Assembly: GCF_900102165.1 (NCBI RefSeq)
Contig: NZ_FNBD01000005.1
Span: 62,001 to 126,000 of the forward strand
Direction of reading: 5' to 3'
Length of the DNA stretch: 64,000 bases
DNA from: Cellulophaga baltica
GTDB lineage: Bacteria > Bacteroidota > Bacteroidia > Flavobacteriales > Flavobacteriaceae
The notes below the pieces were generated by a model. That model made no database searches. It worked only from the letters and a program-made list of their open reading frames with translations, and was not told the DNA's origin. Positions 18,544 to 28,871 of the stretch are shown piece by piece (the first letter of the stretch is position 1; each line of letters begins with the position of its first letter). The position numbers and the translations under genes are program-made.

Positions 18544-18625
18544 TTTAAATAGCGCAATTCTATTGAGAGGTTAAATTTCATAAAATAAATCCAGATCACA
18601 AATTTCACTAATTTTTATCTGCCAA

Positions 18626-18658
18626 TTTGACAGAACACTCTTAAAAATCTTATCTTTG
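18626..18658 (+). promoter_or_regulatory. Promoter for the miaB gene cluster
   Basis: TTTG (18626-18629) and TATCTTTG (18651-18658) match the Bacteroidota -33 and -7 elements, with 21 bases between TTG and TA. The ATG of miaB follows 38 bases later. It may drive miaB and the downstream genes up to secG. Confidence 0.65.
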
Positions 18659-18696
18659 CAATCCTAAGAAAAATATTCTGTTGATTATCATAGTAC

Positions 18697-20139
18697 ATGG
18701 AGAAAATTATTAATGAAGAAAACCAAGGACAATCTATTGCTCTTGATAAAATTACTGGAAATACCCGCAAGCTTTATATTGAAAGTTACGGGTGCGCCAT
18801 GAATTTTTCTGATAGCGAGGTTGTTGCTTCAATTCTTTCTAAAGAAGGATTTGATACTACTCAAATTTTAGAAGAAGCAGATCTTGTTTTAGTGAATACC
18901 TGTTCTATTCGAGAAAAAGCAGAGCTTACTGTTCGTAAGCGTTTGGAAAAATTCAATGCTGTAAAAAAAACACGCCCCCATATGAAAGTGGGTGTTTTAG
19001 GGTGTATGGCAGAGCGTTTAAAGAGTAAATTTCTTGAAGAAGAAAAAATCGTAGATATGGTTGTAGGTCCAGATGCCTACAAAGACCTACCCAATTTAAT
19101 CCAAGAGATTGATGAAGGTAGAGATGCCGTAAACGTAATTTTATCAAAAGAAGAAACTTACGGAGACATTAGCCCTGTTCGTTTACAAAGTAATGGGGTA
19201 AGCGCATTTGTATCTATCACGAGAGGATGTGATAATATGTGTACCTTTTGCGTAGTACCTTTTACTCGCGGACGTGAACGAAGCAGAGAACCACAATCTA
19301 TCTTAAAAGAGATTCAAGACCTTCATGATAAAAACTTTAAAGAGATTACACTTTTAGGACAAAACGTAGATAGCTACTTATGGTATGGTGGCGGCTTAAA
19401 AAAAGAGTTTGAAAAAGCAACAGACATGCAAAAAGCAACGGCTGTAAATTTTTCTGCCCTTTTAGATATGGTAGCGAAAAAATTTCCAAAAATGCGAATT
19501 CGCTTTTCTACTTCAAATCCTCAAGATATGACGCTTGATGTTATTGAAACTGTAGCAAAACATAAGAATATTTGTAACCATATTCATTTACCGGTACAAA
19601 GTGGTAGTAATCGTATTCTTAAAGAAATGAATCGTTTACATACCATCGAGGAATATATAGCGCTCATTGATAATATTAGAAGAATTTTACCCGATTGTGC
19701 TATCTCACAAGATATGATTTCTGGCTTCCCTACAGAGACAGAAGAAGACCACCAAGCCACCCTTGATGTTTTAAAACGAGTACAGTATGATTTTGGATAC
19801 ATGTATTCTTACTCAGAACGCCCTGGAACCATGGCTGCACGTAAATTAGAAGATGATGTTCCTGAGGAAGTAAAAAAGAGACGTCTTGCAGAAATTATTG
19901 CCGTTCAAAGAGAAAACGGACATATAAAAACCAGACAACATTTAGGTAAAATTGAAGAAGTTTTAATTGAAGGTTCCTCAAAAAAATCGGACCAAGATTG
20001 GATGGGAAGAAACTCTCAAAATGCCGTAGTAATTTTTGCTAAAGGAAATTATAATATAGGCGATTTAGTACGCGTAAAAATAACCGATTGCACCTCTGCT
20101 ACTTTACTTGGCGAGGCTATTGAACTAGCAGATAATTAA
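18697..20139 (+). CDS. miaB: tRNA-2-methylthio-N6-dimethylallyladenosine synthase
   Basis: MiaB adds a methylthio group to i6A37 of tRNAs that read UNN codons. The protein has 480 residues. It has an N-terminal UPF0004 domain with cysteines 33, 69 and 103 for the auxiliary cluster ([26 protein letters not shown]). The radical-SAM motif CDNMCTFC (Cys178, 182, 185) follows, and a C-terminal TRAM domain ends the protein ([12 protein letters not shown] ... [12 protein letters not shown]). It is full length. Nine bases separate it from the sigma54 activator gene, so they are co-transcribed. Confidence 0.96.
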   Translation: MEKIINEENQGQSIALDKITGNTRKLYIESYGCAMNFSDSEVVASILSKEGFDTTQILEEADLVLVNTCSIREKAELTVRKRLEKFNAVKKTRPHMKVGVLGCMAERLKSKFLEEEKIVDMVVGPDAYKDLPNLIQEIDEGRDAVNVILSKEETYGDISPVRLQSNGVSAFVSITRGCDNMCTFCVVPFTRGRERSREPQSILKEIQDLHDKNFKEITLLGQNVDSYLWYGGGLKKEFEKATDMQKATAVNFSALLDMVAKKFPKMRIRFSTSNPQDMTLDVIETVAKHKNICNHIHLPVQSGSNRILKEMNRLHTIEEYIALIDNIRRILPDCAISQDMISGFPTETEEDHQATLDVLKRVQYDFGYMYSYSERPGTMAARKLEDDVPEEVKKRRLAEIIAVQRENGHIKTRQHLGKIEEVLIEGSSKKSDQDWMGRNSQNAVVIFAKGNYNIGDLVRVKITDCTSATLLGEAIELADN

Positions 20140-20148
20140 GATTTTAAA

Positions 20149-21420
20149 ATGGAATCAGTACAAGCAACAAAACAACGATTTGAAATCATTGGTAACGATT
20201 TAAAACTTAATCGTGCTATAGAAAAAGCAATACAAGTTGCCCCTACAGATATTTCTGTATTAGTTACCGGTGAAAGTGGTGTTGGTAAAGAAGCTATTCC
20301 TAAAATTATACATTCACTCTCCCACAGAAAACACGCAAAATATATTGCTGTTAACTGCGGAGCAATCCCAGAAGGAACTATTGACAGTGAACTTTTTGGA
20401 CATGAAAAAGGTGCATTTACAGGAGCAACAGCTACGCGAAGCGGGTATTTTGAAGTTGCCGATGGCGGAACAATTTTCTTGGATGAAGTTGGAGAACTTC
20501 CTTTAACTACCCAAGTGCGCTTACTTCGTGTGCTAGAAAATGGTGAATTTTTAAAAGTAGGGTCTTCGCAAGTTCAAAAAACAAATGTGCGAATTGTGGC
20601 CGCTACAAACGTTCATATGTTTGATGCCATAAAAAAAGAAAAATTCCGTGAAGATTTATATTACAGGCTAAGTACGGTAGAAATTGCACTGCCGCCACTT
20701 AGAGAACGTAAAGAAGACATACACTTACTTTTTAGAAAGTTTGCATCAGATTTTGGGCAGAAATATAAAATGCCTACCATCCGCTTAGAAGATAATGCGG
20801 TAGAGCTTTTGCTAAAATACCGCTGGCCAGGTAACATCCGTCAATTGCGAAATATTGCAGAACAAACCTCTGTATTAGAAGAGAACAGAAGTATTTCTGC
20901 TGCCACATTAAATGGCTACTTGCCCAATTTTGGAGGCTCTAATCTTCCTGCTATCGTAGACAAACAGAAAAAAGATGGCGATTTTAGTAATGAACGAGAA
21001 ATACTCTACAAAGTATTATTTGACATGAAGGCCGATCTGAATGATCTTAAAAAATTAACCTTAGAGCTACTTAAAAATAATGATAGCGAAGAGGTACAGA
21101 AAGATAATGAAAACCTCATCCGTAAAATATATGGTAACCATGACGATGATGATTTTTCTAATGAAACAGAAGAAGAGAATGAAATGCTTCACCTTCCCGA
21201 ACCGCAAACAGAGAGCAACTATACTAAACCTGTCGTAGAGGACAAATACCACTTTGCGGAAGAAATTGAAGTAGAAGAAACCCTATCTTTACAGGAAAAA
21301 GAGATTGAATTAATTACCAAATCTCTGGAACGAAATAAAGGCAAAAGAAAAGCTGCCGCAGCAGAACTGGGCATTTCTGAACGTACTTTATACCGTAAGA
21401 TCAAACAATATGATCTGTAA
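20149..21420 (+). CDS. Sigma54-dependent transcriptional activator without a receiver domain
   Basis: The protein has 423 residues. The AAA+ ATPase domain starts almost at the N-terminus, with Walker A GESGVGKE (41-48), the sigma54-contacting loop GAFTGA (88-93), Walker B GGTIFLDEVGEL and sensor DLYYRLSTVEI. A C-terminal Fis-type HTH (KRKAAAAELGISERTLYRKI) binds DNA. Between them lies an acidic, low-complexity stretch (roughly residues 300-390). No response-regulator or GAF sensor domain is present, so activity is probably controlled by level, partner protein or constitutively. It sits in an operon with miaB upstream and lptE downstream. Its targets are unknown. Confidence 0.88.
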   Translation: MESVQATKQRFEIIGNDLKLNRAIEKAIQVAPTDISVLVTGESGVGKEAIPKIIHSLSHRKHAKYIAVNCGAIPEGTIDSELFGHEKGAFTGATATRSGYFEVADGGTIFLDEVGELPLTTQVRLLRVLENGEFLKVGSSQVQKTNVRIVAATNVHMFDAIKKEKFREDLYYRLSTVEIALPPLRERKEDIHLLFRKFASDFGQKYKMPTIRLEDNAVELLLKYRWPGNIRQLRNIAEQTSVLEENRSISAATLNGYLPNFGGSNLPAIVDKQKKDGDFSNEREILYKVLFDMKADLNDLKKLTLELLKNNDSEEVQKDNENLIRKIYGNHDDDDFSNETEEENEMLHLPEPQTESNYTKPVVEDKYHFAEEIEVEETLSLQEKEIELITKSLERNKGKRKAAAAELGISERTLYRKIKQYDL

Positions 21421-21457
21421 TAGGACCTATAAAAAATTAAACCTTAATTAAAATAAA

Positions 21458-21976
21458 TTGAAAAAAATAAGCTACTTAATTGCAATACTATTTACAGCTC
21501 TTAGCTTAAATGGATGTGGTATTTACAACTTTACAGGGGGTGATGTTGGCGACGCAAAAACCTTTGAAGTACGATTATTTCAAAACTATGCTGCTCAGAG
21601 TCCAGGGTCTACCTTTGAACCAGGTTTAGATCGTGATTTCACTAGAGATTTACAAGATTTAATCTTGAACCAAACCAGTCTAGATTTAGTTTCCTCCGGC
21701 GGTGACCTGGTGTATGAAGGAGAGATTACGGAATACAGAATTACTCCAATGACTGCAACTGCAAATCAGACCTCTGCACAAAACAGACTAACGATGACCG
21801 TAACTGTTAGGTTTTTCAATAATAAAAAAGAAGACGTAGATTTTGATCAACGCTTCTCTTTCTTCTATGATTACGGGGCAACCACGAGTTATAGCTCTAT
21901 AAAATCAACCGCTTTAGAGGAGATTTTTGAGCGTATCACTCAAGATATTTTCAACGCATCATTAGCAGATTGGTAA
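21458..21976 (+). CDS. lptE: LPS assembly lipoprotein LptE
   Basis: The protein has 172 residues and a TTG start codon (21458-21460); no better ATG precedes the signal peptide. The signal MKKISYLIAILFTALSLNGC has a lipobox with the lipid on Cys20. The rest has the compact LptE-like alpha/beta pattern (LDLVSSGGDLVYEGEITEYRI, then a C-terminal helix ALEEIFERITQDIFN). LptE plugs LptD in the outer membrane and helps place LPS. It lies 37 bases after the sigma54 activator and 4 bases before the next gene. Confidence 0.82.
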   Translation: MKKISYLIAILFTALSLNGCGIYNFTGGDVGDAKTFEVRLFQNYAAQSPGSTFEPGLDRDFTRDLQDLILNQTSLDLVSSGGDLVYEGEITEYRITPMTATANQTSAQNRLTMTVTVRFFNNKKEDVDFDQRFSFFYDYGATTSYSSIKSTALEEIFERITQDIFNASLADW

Positions 21977-21980
21977 GCCT

Positions 21981-22916
21981 ATGAATGTATCAGACTTTAC
22001 ATATCTTTTGCAACATCCAGAAAAATTGGTCTCACCCGTGCAGACGAATCAGTTGGATGATATTCTAGAGGAGTTTCCTTATTTTCAAGCTGCGCGCGCA
22101 TTGCAATTAAAAGGCCTCAAAAACCTCAATAGTTTTAAATACAATAGCGCACTAAAAACTACTGCAGCGTATACAACAGATCGTGAGGTTTTATTTGATT
22201 TTATCACCTCTAAGGAGTTCTTACAGAACGGCATTGCAGATAGTATTTCCGGGAGACAAACTCCGATCGAAGAAAAAGAAATTGAATTTGAAACGATTAC
22301 TCCTGAGGCCGTAAAGAAACCCTTATTAGACGAAACCGTAGAAGACAAAGCACTTCCTCAAAACACGAAAGATGCAGAACAAATATTAGACCCTGCATTA
22401 TTTGCTTCTAAAGATCCTAAAATAGACATAGCGATTGCGGATGCTAAAAAAAAAGAGGAGGAACTAACGATTGGTGAGCCACTCCCTTTTACAAAGAAAG
22501 AAAAGTATTCTTTTACAGAATGGATGCAATTAGCATCTAAAAAACCTATTGATAGAAGCCAAAAAATCCCTACCAAGGAAGAAGAAGCACCAAAATCATT
22601 AAAAGAACAGCCAAAAACTGGGGTAAAAAAAACTTCTAGAAAGAAGAAATTTGATTTAATAGATCAATTTATTGAAAAGAATCCTAAGATTGTACCTAAA
22701 GAAAAAAATGCAATTCCCGTGCCTATCAATGACCCTGTAAAGATTGACACCACAGAGTTAATGACGGCAACTTTAGCCAAAGTATATCTGGAACAAAAAA
22801 AGTTTAAAAAAGCGATTCAAGCTTACAAAATTTTAAGTTTGAAATATCCAGAAAAAAGTAGTTTCTTTGCAAACCAAATAAAATTAGTAGAAAAAATACA
22901 AAAAGAAAATAAATGA
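21981..22916 (+). CDS. Conserved Bacteroidota protein with a short TPR-like C-terminus
   Basis: The protein has 311 residues. The N-terminal part (FTYLLQHPEKLVSPVQ ... EFPYFQAARALQLKGLK) is helical. The middle is low-complexity and rich in Lys, Glu and Pro. The C-terminal 50 residues (TLAKVYLEQKKFKKAIQAY, followed by LSLKYPEKSSFF) look like one or two TPR helices. No signal peptide or membrane segment is present. It overlaps secG by 4 bases (ATGA), implying translational coupling. Position between lptE and secG suggests an envelope-related role, but the function is not known. Confidence 0.7.
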   Translation: MNVSDFTYLLQHPEKLVSPVQTNQLDDILEEFPYFQAARALQLKGLKNLNSFKYNSALKTTAAYTTDREVLFDFITSKEFLQNGIADSISGRQTPIEEKEIEFETITPEAVKKPLLDETVEDKALPQNTKDAEQILDPALFASKDPKIDIAIADAKKKEEELTIGEPLPFTKKEKYSFTEWMQLASKKPIDRSQKIPTKEEEAPKSLKEQPKTGVKKTSRKKKFDLIDQFIEKNPKIVPKEKNAIPVPINDPVKIDTTELMTATLAKVYLEQKKFKKAIQAYKILSLKYPEKSSFFANQIKLVEKIQKENK

Positions 22917-23248
22917 GCACGTTTACAATATTCTTAATCCTTATAATCATTGTGAGTCTTTTATTGATGCTGGTTATAATGGTACAAAACCCAAAAGGCG
23001 GAGGATTATCTTCCACTTTAGGAGGTGGTGGTAGCCAAGTAGTTGGTGGAGTTAAAAAGACAGGAGACTTTTTAGATAAAAGTACTTGGACTCTTGCAAC
23101 TTTACTTATCGTACTAATCCTATTATCAAATATTTCTTTGAAAGAGAATTATGCAGCAACAGACTCTAAACTTTTACAAGGTGGTGAAATAGAAAATACG
23201 GTTCCTGATGCATTACCAGATCCTATTTCTACTCCTGATTCAGAATAA
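22913..23248 (+). CDS. secG: Preprotein translocase subunit SecG
   Basis: The protein has 111 residues with two hydrophobic segments (ILIIIVSLLLMLVIMV and WTLATLLIVLILLSNI). Between them is the SecG signature QNPKGGGLSSTLGGGGSQVVGG. SecG aids SecYEG-mediated export. Its start overlaps the upstream gene's stop, and a strong terminator follows 21 bases after its own stop, so it is the last gene of the miaB-led operon. Confidence 0.93.
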   Translation: MSTFTIFLILIIIVSLLLMLVIMVQNPKGGGLSSTLGGGGSQVVGGVKKTGDFLDKSTWTLATLLIVLILLSNISLKENYAATDSKLLQGGEIENTVPDALPDPISTPDSE

Positions 23249-23269
23249 ACAATACGACAATACATATTA

Positions 23270-23304
23270 AAAAATGCCAGCTTGGATGACAAGCTGGCAT
23301 TTTT
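23270..23304 (+). terminator. Rho-independent terminator after secG
   Basis: A perfect 15-bp stem (AAAAATGCCAGCTTG with loop GATGA and its complement) ends in a T run. It separates secG from groES. Confidence 0.93.
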
Positions 23305-23330
23305 GTTTTACAATATGTCAGGTATTTAGC

Positions 23331-23351
23331 AATGGCATAATTTCTGCCATT
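23331..23351. promoter_or_regulatory. Inverted repeat upstream of groES, candidate operator
   Basis: AATGGCA (23331-23337) and TGCCATT (23345-23351) flank a 7-base spacer, 43 bases before the groES start. The canonical HrcA site CIRCE (TTAGCACTC, 9 bases, GAGTGCTAA) was not found in the gap. A regulatory role is a guess. Confidence 0.3.
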
Positions 23352-23394
23352 AATAGAGGGATAAAACAAAATTAATTTAATAAAATTTAATCAT

Positions 23395-23673
23395 ATGGCT
23401 AAAGTTAATATTAAACCATTGGCAGATAGAGTGCTTATTGAACCAATGGCAGCTGAAACAAAAACTGCTTCTGGACTTTACATTCCAGATACTGCAAAAG
23501 AAAAACCTCAAAAGGGAAAAGTTGTTGCAGTTGGTCCTGGAACTAAAGACGAGCTTGTTACTGTTAAAGTTGGCGACACTGTTCTTTATGGTAAATATGC
23601 AGGTACCGAGCTTAAATTAGAAGGTACTGACTTTTTAATGATGCGCGAAAGCGACATTTTAGCAATTATATAA
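23395..23673 (+). CDS. groES: Co-chaperonin GroES
   Basis: The protein has 92 residues, with the GroES fold evident from [23 protein letters not shown] (mobile loop), the roof beta-hairpin region [10 protein letters not shown] and the ending [19 protein letters not shown]. It caps GroEL during folding of cytoplasmic proteins. It precedes groEL by 108 bases. Identity is unambiguous. Confidence 0.97.
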   Translation: MAKVNIKPLADRVLIEPMAAETKTASGLYIPDTAKEKPQKGKVVAVGPGTKDELVTVKVGDTVLYGKYAGTELKLEGTDFLMMRESDILAII

Positions 23674-23730
23674 ATTACTTTTTTTATTTCCCTTAATCCG
23701 GAAATCTACTAAACTAAATTATACGATTAA

Positions 23731-25410
<1,680 letters not shown>

Positions 25411-25433
25411 TAATGAACCACTACAAGTAAATA

Positions 25434-25465
25434 AAAAACGCTCCAATGAAAATTGGAGCGTTTTT
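25434..25465 (+). terminator. Rho-independent terminator after groEL
   Basis: A 14-bp stem (AAAAACGCTCCAAT, loop GAAA, ATTGGAGCGTTTTT) lies 23 bases beyond the groEL stop. It is symmetrical enough to act on both strands, and the HMA gene ends nearby on the minus strand. Confidence 0.92.
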
Positions 25466-25504
25466 AGTTTCAAACATATAGCTCGTATGAGCTACTATAT
25501 ATAT

Positions 25505-25861
25505 TTAATGATGACCAGAGTCATCAGAATTATCTTCCCGATACAAACAACAAGGATGTACGCTATTATATGCTTCTTCAGTAGCCTTTAACTCCTTAGT
25601 GTCATGACCAACAGCCACTATTGCCGTTTTTATCTTCATAGCATCTGTTTTATTCTCATCCATAATCACCGATAATTGATGCGATGGAATGTCCCAAGTA
25701 GCAAACTTCACGCCTTTTACGCCAAGTGCAGCTTTTTCAATGCGCTCTTTACACATACCACATTTTCCATTGACATCAAAAGTCATTTTTTTGTTCTTGT
25801 CCTGAGCGTAACTAATAGTAGCCATCAAAACCACTACTGCTGTTAAAATTATTTTTTTCAT
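25505..25861 (-). CDS. Exported heavy-metal-associated (HMA) domain protein
   Basis: The protein has 118 residues. A signal peptide (MKKIILTAVVVLMATISYAQ) is followed by an HMA fold with a CxxC metal motif (GKCGMCKERIEKAALGVKGV). The C-terminus adds further potential ligands (HPCCLYREDNSDDSGHH). Periplasmic HMA proteins usually bind Cu(I) or a similar soft metal. It lies 29 bases after a TonB-dependent receptor on the same strand, so it is the last gene of a three-gene cassette. The metal is inferred, not shown. Confidence 0.78.
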   Translation of the reverse strand: MKKIILTAVVVLMATISYAQDKNKKMTFDVNGKCGMCKERIEKAALGVKGVKFATWDIPSHQLSVIMDENKTDAMKIKTAIVAVGHDTKELKATEEAYNSVHPCCLYREDNSDDSGHH

Positions 25862-25890
25862 AGTAATAGGTATTAGTATATAATAGTATT

Positions 25891-28179
25891 TTAAAGTTTA
25901 AATCGAAATCCAGCATAAAACATGCGTCCCATAATCGGCGCATATACAATACTAGTATCAAAATTTGAGCCAAACGGATTATCCGCTCCCAAAACAGGAT
26001 TATCCTGCGTGTGATTGGTTAAATTTTCCCCGCCTACATAGAGTTCAAAAGTATTTGAAAATACCCTGGTAATCTGTCCATTCATTAGGCTATAAGGATC
26101 TGCATAGGCTCCTAATTGATACGCCTCCTCATTAGATGAAGTATCTGGTAATCGTTGTTTTCCCAAAGCATGAACCGTATAATCAAAGCGCCACTGTGCA
26201 CCATTTTCCTTTACTTCTGTTGTATACCCTAAGTTAGCAAAATATCTATGTTGCGCTTGTAATGGTTTTTGCAAATTACCAGCTGTATAATCTGTATTCA
26301 CATCATAATATTTATAGGCTGTTCTGAGCTCCAGCTTAGGAAGTATCTCATGATTCACTTCTACTTGAAAACTACTTGCACTACTTTTACCGTCTAAATT
26401 ATAAAAAGAAATCTCACGAGGATTTTCCCAATCTACCACAATCTGATTCTTAAAATCGGTTTTATAAAAATCTACACTCACATTTCCTGGGCGGTCTAAA
26501 AAAGTAAACCCTTGCAAGAAGCTTACGCCATAATTCCAGGCATCTTCAGGGTCTAGACCATATATATCTCCACCGGCATTTGTAATATTTATGGTTCTTG
26601 AAGAAGCAAAAAGTTGTTGATTTTCGGCAAAAATATTTGCAGCACGTTTACCTCTACCAAAAGAGCCTCGTAAACTCCCTTTCTCCCAAGGGGTATATCT
26701 CACATGCAATCGCGGAGTTACAAAAGTCCCTAATCGGTTGTGGTTATCTACCCGCAGACCCGCAGTAAGATTTACATTATCTAAATTATCATAATTAAAT
26801 TCAAAAAATGCCCCTATAGAGGTATCTACTCTAGAATAATCATCTGTAAGCACCATTTCATCATAGCCGTCATAGGCAAAGGTAACTCCAGTTTTAAATT
26901 TGTTTTTGGTATCACCTATAATAGAATTAAACAGCAGATTCGCGTATATACTTTCATGCGTAATATCATACGTATTAAGTCCAAAATACGAATCTTGTTT
27001 ATGCAAACTATACGAAGTTTGAAAACCTACACTTTGAAAAGGTAATTCAGGGAAAACATAGCCTAACTTTAAAGACGTATCAAAGCGGCGGGTATTAATC
27101 TCACTTCCCCATATTTCAGTTCCGTTTAACACAGGGGCTCCCAACAGGTTAGCGGCAGTAAATTTCTGGTCTACCCTATCCGTATCTGGATTAAAATTAA
27201 GTTGCCCTACTTGTTTTTCATCATTCAAAAAACGCACATTTAAAAAACTCACCCATCCATTCTCCGGATCTTGGTATTGCCAACGGTTCATCACATTTAT
27301 TTGATTTGCCAAAGGAGCGTCTAAGAACCCATCACCATTATTATCTTCTTTCTGCGTACGTTTATTACCATGAATATACAATCCTGTACTCCATTTTTCG
27401 GTTAACTTCTTATTCAAATGCGTGTTTAATTCATAGCGCCCATTTTGGTTGGCATAGCCATTTACAAAAACAGCATTATCCGTAAGTGGCTTTACAAGCT
27501 CTGTATTAATTTGCCCAGAAATACTTTCATAACCGTTTACAACACTCCCAGCACCTTTCGTAATTTGAATACTTTCTACCCAAGTACCAGGTGTAAATGT
27601 TAAACCGTATGCCTGAGACGCCCCACGCACCATAGGAATATTCTCTTGGGTAATTAATAAATAAGGACTGGTAAGCCCCAGCATTTGAATTTGCTTTGTA
27701 CCCGTTAATGCATCTGAGAAGTTGACGTCTATAGCAGGATTGGTTTCAAAACTTTCTGATAAATTGCAACATGCTGCTTTTAGCAGTTCTGCACTATTTA
27801 TAGTTACGACATTCTGCGAACTAAAATAGGCTTTCTGCACCGCATCTCGCTTTTGGTTTACCACCACCTCATTAAGAGCGTTTGATGGATTTAATGTATG
27901 TTTAATTTTTCTTGGTTGATCTACAGTTAAGGTATCAGATTCAAAACCCACATAACTAATGATCAACTTATGGTACTGTGCATCGTAGGGAATTGAGAAA
28001 TTTCCATCAAAATCGGTCACCACACCTATTTGAGAATTCATCCAGTACACATTTGCCCCTGGTAAGCCTAAAGTAGCATTAATAGCACCGCCATCAACCA
28101 CCATTCCTTCTACTTTATCCTGAGAAAGCGCCGCAAAAGGCAACAGTACTGCAATTAGTAGTTTTATATATGTATTCAT
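25891..28179 (-). CDS. TonB-dependent outer-membrane receptor with carboxypeptidase-regulatory-like N-terminal domain
   Basis: The protein has 762 residues with a signal peptide (MNTYIKLLIAVLLPFAALSQ). A carboxypeptidase-regulatory-like beta-sandwich follows (LPGANVYWMNSQIGVVTDFDGNFSIPYD), then the TonB-box-like linker SNALNEVVVNQKRD and a plug domain (PYLLITQENIPMVRG ... GAGSVVNGYESISGQIN). The 22-stranded barrel ends in Leu after GRMFYAGFRFKL. Cys-Cys in the plug (LKAACCNLSESFE) is a possible metal contact. It is flanked by an HYC_CC_PP-type gene upstream and an HMA gene downstream, so metal or metal-chelate import, perhaps copper, is the best guess. Confidence 0.85.
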   Translation of the reverse strand: MNTYIKLLIAVLLPFAALSQDKVEGMVVDGGAINATLGLPGANVYWMNSQIGVVTDFDGNFSIPYDAQYHKLIISYVGFESDTLTVDQPRKIKHTLNPSNALNEVVVNQKRDAVQKAYFSSQNVVTINSAELLKAACCNLSESFETNPAIDVNFSDALTGTKQIQMLGLTSPYLLITQENIPMVRGASQAYGLTFTPGTWVESIQITKGAGSVVNGYESISGQINTELVKPLTDNAVFVNGYANQNGRYELNTHLNKKLTEKWSTGLYIHGNKRTQKEDNNGDGFLDAPLANQINVMNRWQYQDPENGWVSFLNVRFLNDEKQVGQLNFNPDTDRVDQKFTAANLLGAPVLNGTEIWGSEINTRRFDTSLKLGYVFPELPFQSVGFQTSYSLHKQDSYFGLNTYDITHESIYANLLFNSIIGDTKNKFKTGVTFAYDGYDEMVLTDDYSRVDTSIGAFFEFNYDNLDNVNLTAGLRVDNHNRLGTFVTPRLHVRYTPWEKGSLRGSFGRGKRAANIFAENQQLFASSRTINITNAGGDIYGLDPEDAWNYGVSFLQGFTFLDRPGNVSVDFYKTDFKNQIVVDWENPREISFYNLDGKSSASSFQVEVNHEILPKLELRTAYKYYDVNTDYTAGNLQKPLQAQHRYFANLGYTTEVKENGAQWRFDYTVHALGKQRLPDTSSNEEAYQLGAYADPYSLMNGQITRVFSNTFELYVGGENLTNHTQDNPVLGADNPFGSNFDTSIVYAPIMGRMFYAGFRFKL

Positions 28180-28319
28180 TTGAAAATTAAATTTAAAAAA
28201 TTATTTAAGCAAAAAAATATTCAGTGTCAGACCCAAAACTGGAAAGCACTAAATAGCATACAGAAAATCTAGTTCTAAAAACAAGATACAACGGCATGCA
28301 GTCCACTATAAATAAAAAA

Positions 28320-28739
28320 TCAAATTAAATAAACCTCGTCTAGTACGTGTATATCTTTGACGATAATTGGCGGTGGATAGTGATCAAAAGAAGGTTTCTC
28401 TTCAAAACTATTGCCAAATAAATTAAAATAAGAATAAGCGTAAGCAATTACGAAATACTGCTGCGCTAAATCAAAATCATTAGTTTGAACTACTAAATTA
28501 TCTTGGCCTTTGGTAATAATTGTTTCATCATTGCAACAAGAATTTAAGTCCTCAACATGCTCACCATTCTCATCAGATTGGGAAACCATATCCATACCAC
28601 AATCTTGTGCAGAAGTAAATAAAGCAATATCCATAAGATGTCCTAAACAATAATGCTTCTCTACCTTCCACGAAATCGTAGAAGCCAACAGCAATACCGC
28701 CATGGTTACAGCAACTATATTGAAAAGTCCTTTTTTCAT
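28320..28739 (-). CDS. HYC_CC_PP family small exported or anchored protein
   Basis: The protein has 139 residues. The N-terminal hydrophobic stretch FNIVAVTMAVLLLASTISW is a signal peptide or anchor. The three landmarks of the family are present in order: HYC (KHYCLGHLMD), CC (LNSCCNDE) and PPP (DHYPPPIIV). An additional Cys (QDCGMD) and Met and His residues make metal binding plausible. It is the first gene of the cassette with the TonB-dependent receptor and the HMA protein. A minus-strand TAATTTTG box (28752-28745) is so close to the ATG that the mRNA may be almost leaderless. The exact function is unknown. Confidence 0.7.
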   Translation of the reverse strand: MKKGLFNIVAVTMAVLLLASTISWKVEKHYCLGHLMDIALFTSAQDCGMDMVSQSDENGEHVEDLNSCCNDETIITKGQDNLVVQTNDFDLAQQYFVIAYAYSYFNLFGNSFEEKPSFDHYPPPIIVKDIHVLDEVYLI

Positions 28740-28744
28740 TCCTG

Positions 28745-28752
28745 CAAAATTA
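28745..28752 (-). promoter_or_regulatory. Possible -7 promoter box for the metal cassette
   Basis: On the minus strand this reads TAATTTTG (TAnnTTTG) and ends 5 bases before the start codon at 28739. A start of transcription at or just before the ATG would give a leaderless message. Confidence 0.4.
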
Positions 28753-28871
28753 CAAAATATTCATTCGCTACGCCTAAATACCTATAAAGATTAACGAATA
28801 TTTATTGTATTTGTTTTGTCATTTTTGAATAAAATATTCGACTTTTGAAGCAAAAAATCAACAGATAAAAG

